Shown here piece by piece: positions 62,177 to 64,000 of a stretch of 64,000 nt of DNA (the stretch's first letter is position 1; every line of letters begins with the position of its first letter). The notes under the pieces were generated by a model that worked only from the letters and a program-made list of their open reading frames with translations, ran no database searches and was not told the origin of the DNA. The stretch is from Acinetobacter pittii ANC 4050 (GTDB lineage Bacteria; Pseudomonadota; Gammaproteobacteria; Pseudomonadales; Moraxellaceae), in assembly GCF_000399685.1 (NCBI RefSeq), contig NZ_KB976987.1, forward strand, positions 372,001-436,000. Reading direction: 5' to 3'. The position numbers and the translations under genes were made by a program.

Positions 62177-63316
62177 ATGCTGTATTTATGGATGCCTGAA
62201 ACCAATGGAATATGGCATTGGTCTAACGGAGAAAACTGGTTACAGGCTGCAAGTCTGGATCAATTAATACAAGACCTACAATTGCATCAAGGAAAAGAGG
62301 CTGTCGTCTTTTTTCCTAGTCGTCATGCTCAGGTATTCCAGCAACAAATAGCAAAGTCTCATTACAAGCAACTCGGAGCAGATGGTGTTAAATATTTGCT
62401 TGAAGAGTTTGTAACTTTGCCAATTGATCACATGAAAGTGGTTCATCATTTTCATGCTGATCAATTAACAATATTGGGCGTCGCAAAAACTACTGTGGAA
62501 ACATGGCAACATGCGATGAATTTGTTGCCAATCAAGCTCGTTGCTTTGTTACCAGACTTTTTGATTTTGCCGGAGCCTCAAGATCAACAAGTTATTCTGT
62601 GTAATATTGATCAAAAATTACTGGCGCGCGAAAGTAAGTGGGTAGGTAATTCACTGGATGATTTGGGATTGTTTTTGGAGTTCCAGCCAGTTGAAACACA
62701 TTATCAATATAGTGGGCTGACTGTAGAACAGTTAGAAAGCTTAGAAGCAGCTTCTAGTGTTGAGCAACGTTCAGAATTTTTTTATGAGTTTCAGGGCTTA
62801 GATAAACCTAAACAGCATCCTTTTAATGTTTTACCAAAAGCCAAAGGGCAAGAGCAGACGGTTTCTGGGTACTGGAAAGCATGTGCGGTTATTGTTTTAG
62901 CAATAATTGTGGTTCAGTTTAGCTATGATTTGTTGCGTTGGGTGAAATTAAGAAATGTAGCCAATCAAACAGCTGAGCAGACAATTGAGCAATATAAATA
63001 TTGGTTTGGTCCTTCTAGTCGTGTAAATGAACAAAATATAAAAAGCCAATTTGAAAGTCATTTAAGAATGAGTAAACAGGGTGACACACAAGCACTCTCT
63101 CTGTTGAGCCGTGTTGGACCTATTTTAATGCAAAGACAAATTTTAGCTCAGCAGTTAAATTATGATGCTTCTACACTAACCATGGCCTTAAAAGCAAAAT
63201 CGGGAGATGATTTGCAAGCTTTAACACAGCAGCTTAATCAGCAAGGTTTCAAGGCAGAGTTAGGTAATATTCAAGCCGATGGTGGTGGGGCAATTGGGGT
63301 GGTGAAAATACAATAA
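62177..63316 (+). CDS. gspL: Type II secretion protein GspL
   Basis: GspL is an inner-membrane component of the type II secretion system that recruits the GspE ATPase. The 379-aa protein has a cytoplasmic actin-like N-terminal domain (about 1-230), one membrane span ('ACAVIVLAIIVVQFSYDLL', about 236-254) and a periplasmic ferredoxin-like end with the 'LTMALKAKSGDDLQALTQQL' pattern. The stop and the gspM start share one base (TAATG), so translation is coupled. Sequence identity across the GspL family is low, so the call leans on domains and the gspM partner. Confidence 0.9.
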   Translation: MLYLWMPETNGIWHWSNGENWLQAASLDQLIQDLQLHQGKEAVVFFPSRHAQVFQQQIAKSHYKQLGADGVKYLLEEFVTLPIDHMKVVHHFHADQLTILGVAKTTVETWQHAMNLLPIKLVALLPDFLILPEPQDQQVILCNIDQKLLARESKWVGNSLDDLGLFLEFQPVETHYQYSGLTVEQLESLEAASSVEQRSEFFYEFQGLDKPKQHPFNVLPKAKGQEQTVSGYWKACAVIVLAIIVVQFSYDLLRWVKLRNVANQTAEQTIEQYKYWFGPSSRVNEQNIKSQFESHLRMSKQGDTQALSLLSRVGPILMQRQILAQQLNYDASTLTMALKAKSGDDLQALTQQLNQQGFKAELGNIQADGGGAIGVVKIQ

Positions 63317-63795
63317 TGAAAATGTTAGCTCAATTGCAAAACCGGTTTGATCAGTGGATTGAACAAATCAATCAATATTTAGACCGTTTAACTGTCCGTG
63401 AACGTATCATGGTGGTCTTTACTACAATTTTTGTTGTAGTGGCTATTATTGGAGCTTCACTTTGGAAAATGCATTCCTTAGCAGAACAACAGCAACAGCG
63501 CCTAAATGATTTAAAAGATTTGATGGTGTGGATGCAAAGTAATGCAGTCACGATGAAACCTGCGAGTGAGCTTGAGTTGGGTCAAGCAGAAAAAATACAA
63601 CGTGTAGCTCAACAACAAGGGTTAACTGTTACTTCTCAACAAAATGGTGAGCAGTTACAAATTATTGTTACTCATCAGAATTACGCAATTTTAGCGAACT
63701 TTTTAACCCAACTGGCGCAAATGGGCTTAAGTATTGAAAAAATGGAAATGGTTTCAAGTGAAGGTCAGATTAAATTAACAGCGACGGTTCAATAA
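63316..63795 (+). CDS. gspM: Type II secretion protein GspM
   Basis: GspM is the bitopic partner of GspL. The 159-aa protein has a short cytoplasmic N-terminus with 'LDRLTVRERIMVVF', a membrane span (about 32-50), a coiled-coil segment ('LAEQQQQRLNDLKDL') and a periplasmic ferredoxin-like domain. It follows gspL with a one-base overlap. No other gsp genes follow in the window, in agreement with the scattered T2SS genes of Acinetobacter. Confidence 0.9.
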   Translation: MKMLAQLQNRFDQWIEQINQYLDRLTVRERIMVVFTTIFVVVAIIGASLWKMHSLAEQQQQRLNDLKDLMVWMQSNAVTMKPASELELGQAEKIQRVAQQQGLTVTSQQNGEQLQIIVTHQNYAILANFLTQLAQMGLSIEKMEMVSSEGQIKLTATVQ

Positions 63796-63884
63796 CATAT
63801 TAAAATATGCTGGTCTTAAGCATGGTGTTTTGTGCTCCCTGTGCCTATAATATGCCTACCTAAAATCAGTAGATTGTGATTGGT

Positions 63885-64000
63885 ATGTTATATTCACTTG
63901 CTCGCCCGATGTTGTTTAGTTTAGCACCAGAGCGTGCCCATGAATTAACATTATCTATGCTTGATAAAGCACATAAGTTCGGCCTGCTACGTCAGAGCGT
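63885..64000 (+). CDS. pyrD: Dihydroorotate dehydrogenase (quinone), 5' end only
   Basis: The 38 complete codons visible encode '[20 protein letters not shown]...' and '[11 protein letters not shown]', the N-terminal membrane-associating helices of class 2 PyrD, which oxidises dihydroorotate with quinone in pyrimidine synthesis. The gene runs off the right edge of the window. The ATG has only a weak purine stretch upstream. No terminator separates it from gspM. Confidence 0.88.
   Translation, partial: MLYSLARPMLFSLAPERAHELTLSMLDKAHKFGLLRQS

Noticed and set aside
1..64000. CRISPR arrays, insertion sequences, prophage or integron parts
   Set aside because: No regularly spaced direct repeats, transposase or integrase reading frames were seen anywhere in the window.

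Overview
The window is chromosomal DNA from an Acinetobacter of the A. calcoaceticus-baumannii complex. I base this on recognised proteins: the AdeFGH efflux pump with its divergent LysR regulator AdeL, the AbeS small multidrug exporter, the fused TyrA-AroA enzyme, and AT-rich DNA with many A/T-flanked terminators. The exact species cannot be fixed by eye. Gene order is that of an ordinary core genome; I see no insertion sequence, prophage, integron or CRISPR array.

Layout. 1-3.6 kb: the rpsB-tsf junction hairpin, tsf, a DUF3465 protein, an AraC regulator and azlCD. 3.6-7.7 kb (minus): a DUF962 membrane protein and the cell-elongation set rodA-mltB-rlpA. 7.8-11.2 kb (minus): an unknown 216-aa protein, an overlapping ABC exporter-queF operon and tRNA-Arg(CCG). 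11.3-14.2 kb: a gene apparently split by an in-frame stop, an ExoX-like nuclease and a lipase-like lipoprotein. 14.5-22.9 kb: glyA, adeFGH (minus) and adeL. 23-28.5 kb: a four-gene basic amino-acid ABC importer, abeS, fpr and trmO. 28.5-34.3 kb: a DUF4010 membrane protein, a GspE-family ATPase and the ygiW-qseB-qseC stress/two-component set. 34.4-39.9 kb: hemP behind a Fur box, a Nudix-ThiE fusion, lpoP-mrcB (cell wall synthase and its probable activator), nadK and a DUF1315 gene. 40-50 kb: trpD2/ybiB, dctA, an acyl-CoA dehydrogenase, a lipoprotein, a Fur-box-preceded esterase, and pheA followed by tyrA-aroA (aromatic amino-acid synthesis). 50-64 kb: pepD, rnz, a hydrolase, yaaA, DUF423-thiS-thiG, rpoH, a TusA-like protein, a cold-shock protein next to a DEAD-box helicase, a small lipoprotein, a nitroreductase, gpsA-sixA-gspL-gspM and the first 38 codons of pyrD.

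The most unusual signal is a pair of about 125-bp structured repeats, at 40013-40138 (minus orientation) and 54573-54699 (plus orientation). Both lie between convergent genes. Each has two hairpins with ATGGAT/ATGGAA loops, a bulged T at the same place, and an A/T-rich tail with two mutually exclusive pairings. The stems differ between copies by compensating changes while the loops and tail are kept, which suggests selection on a folded RNA or single-stranded DNA. Other points worth a second look are the nonsense-split gene at 11291-11908, two Fur boxes (hemP and the 46-kb esterase), an inverted repeat that could hide the azlC ribosome binding site, and terminators built over the stop codons of mltB and lpoP.

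Starts were often moved from the longest reading frame to an internal ATG with a better ribosome binding site; each such choice is stated in the entry.
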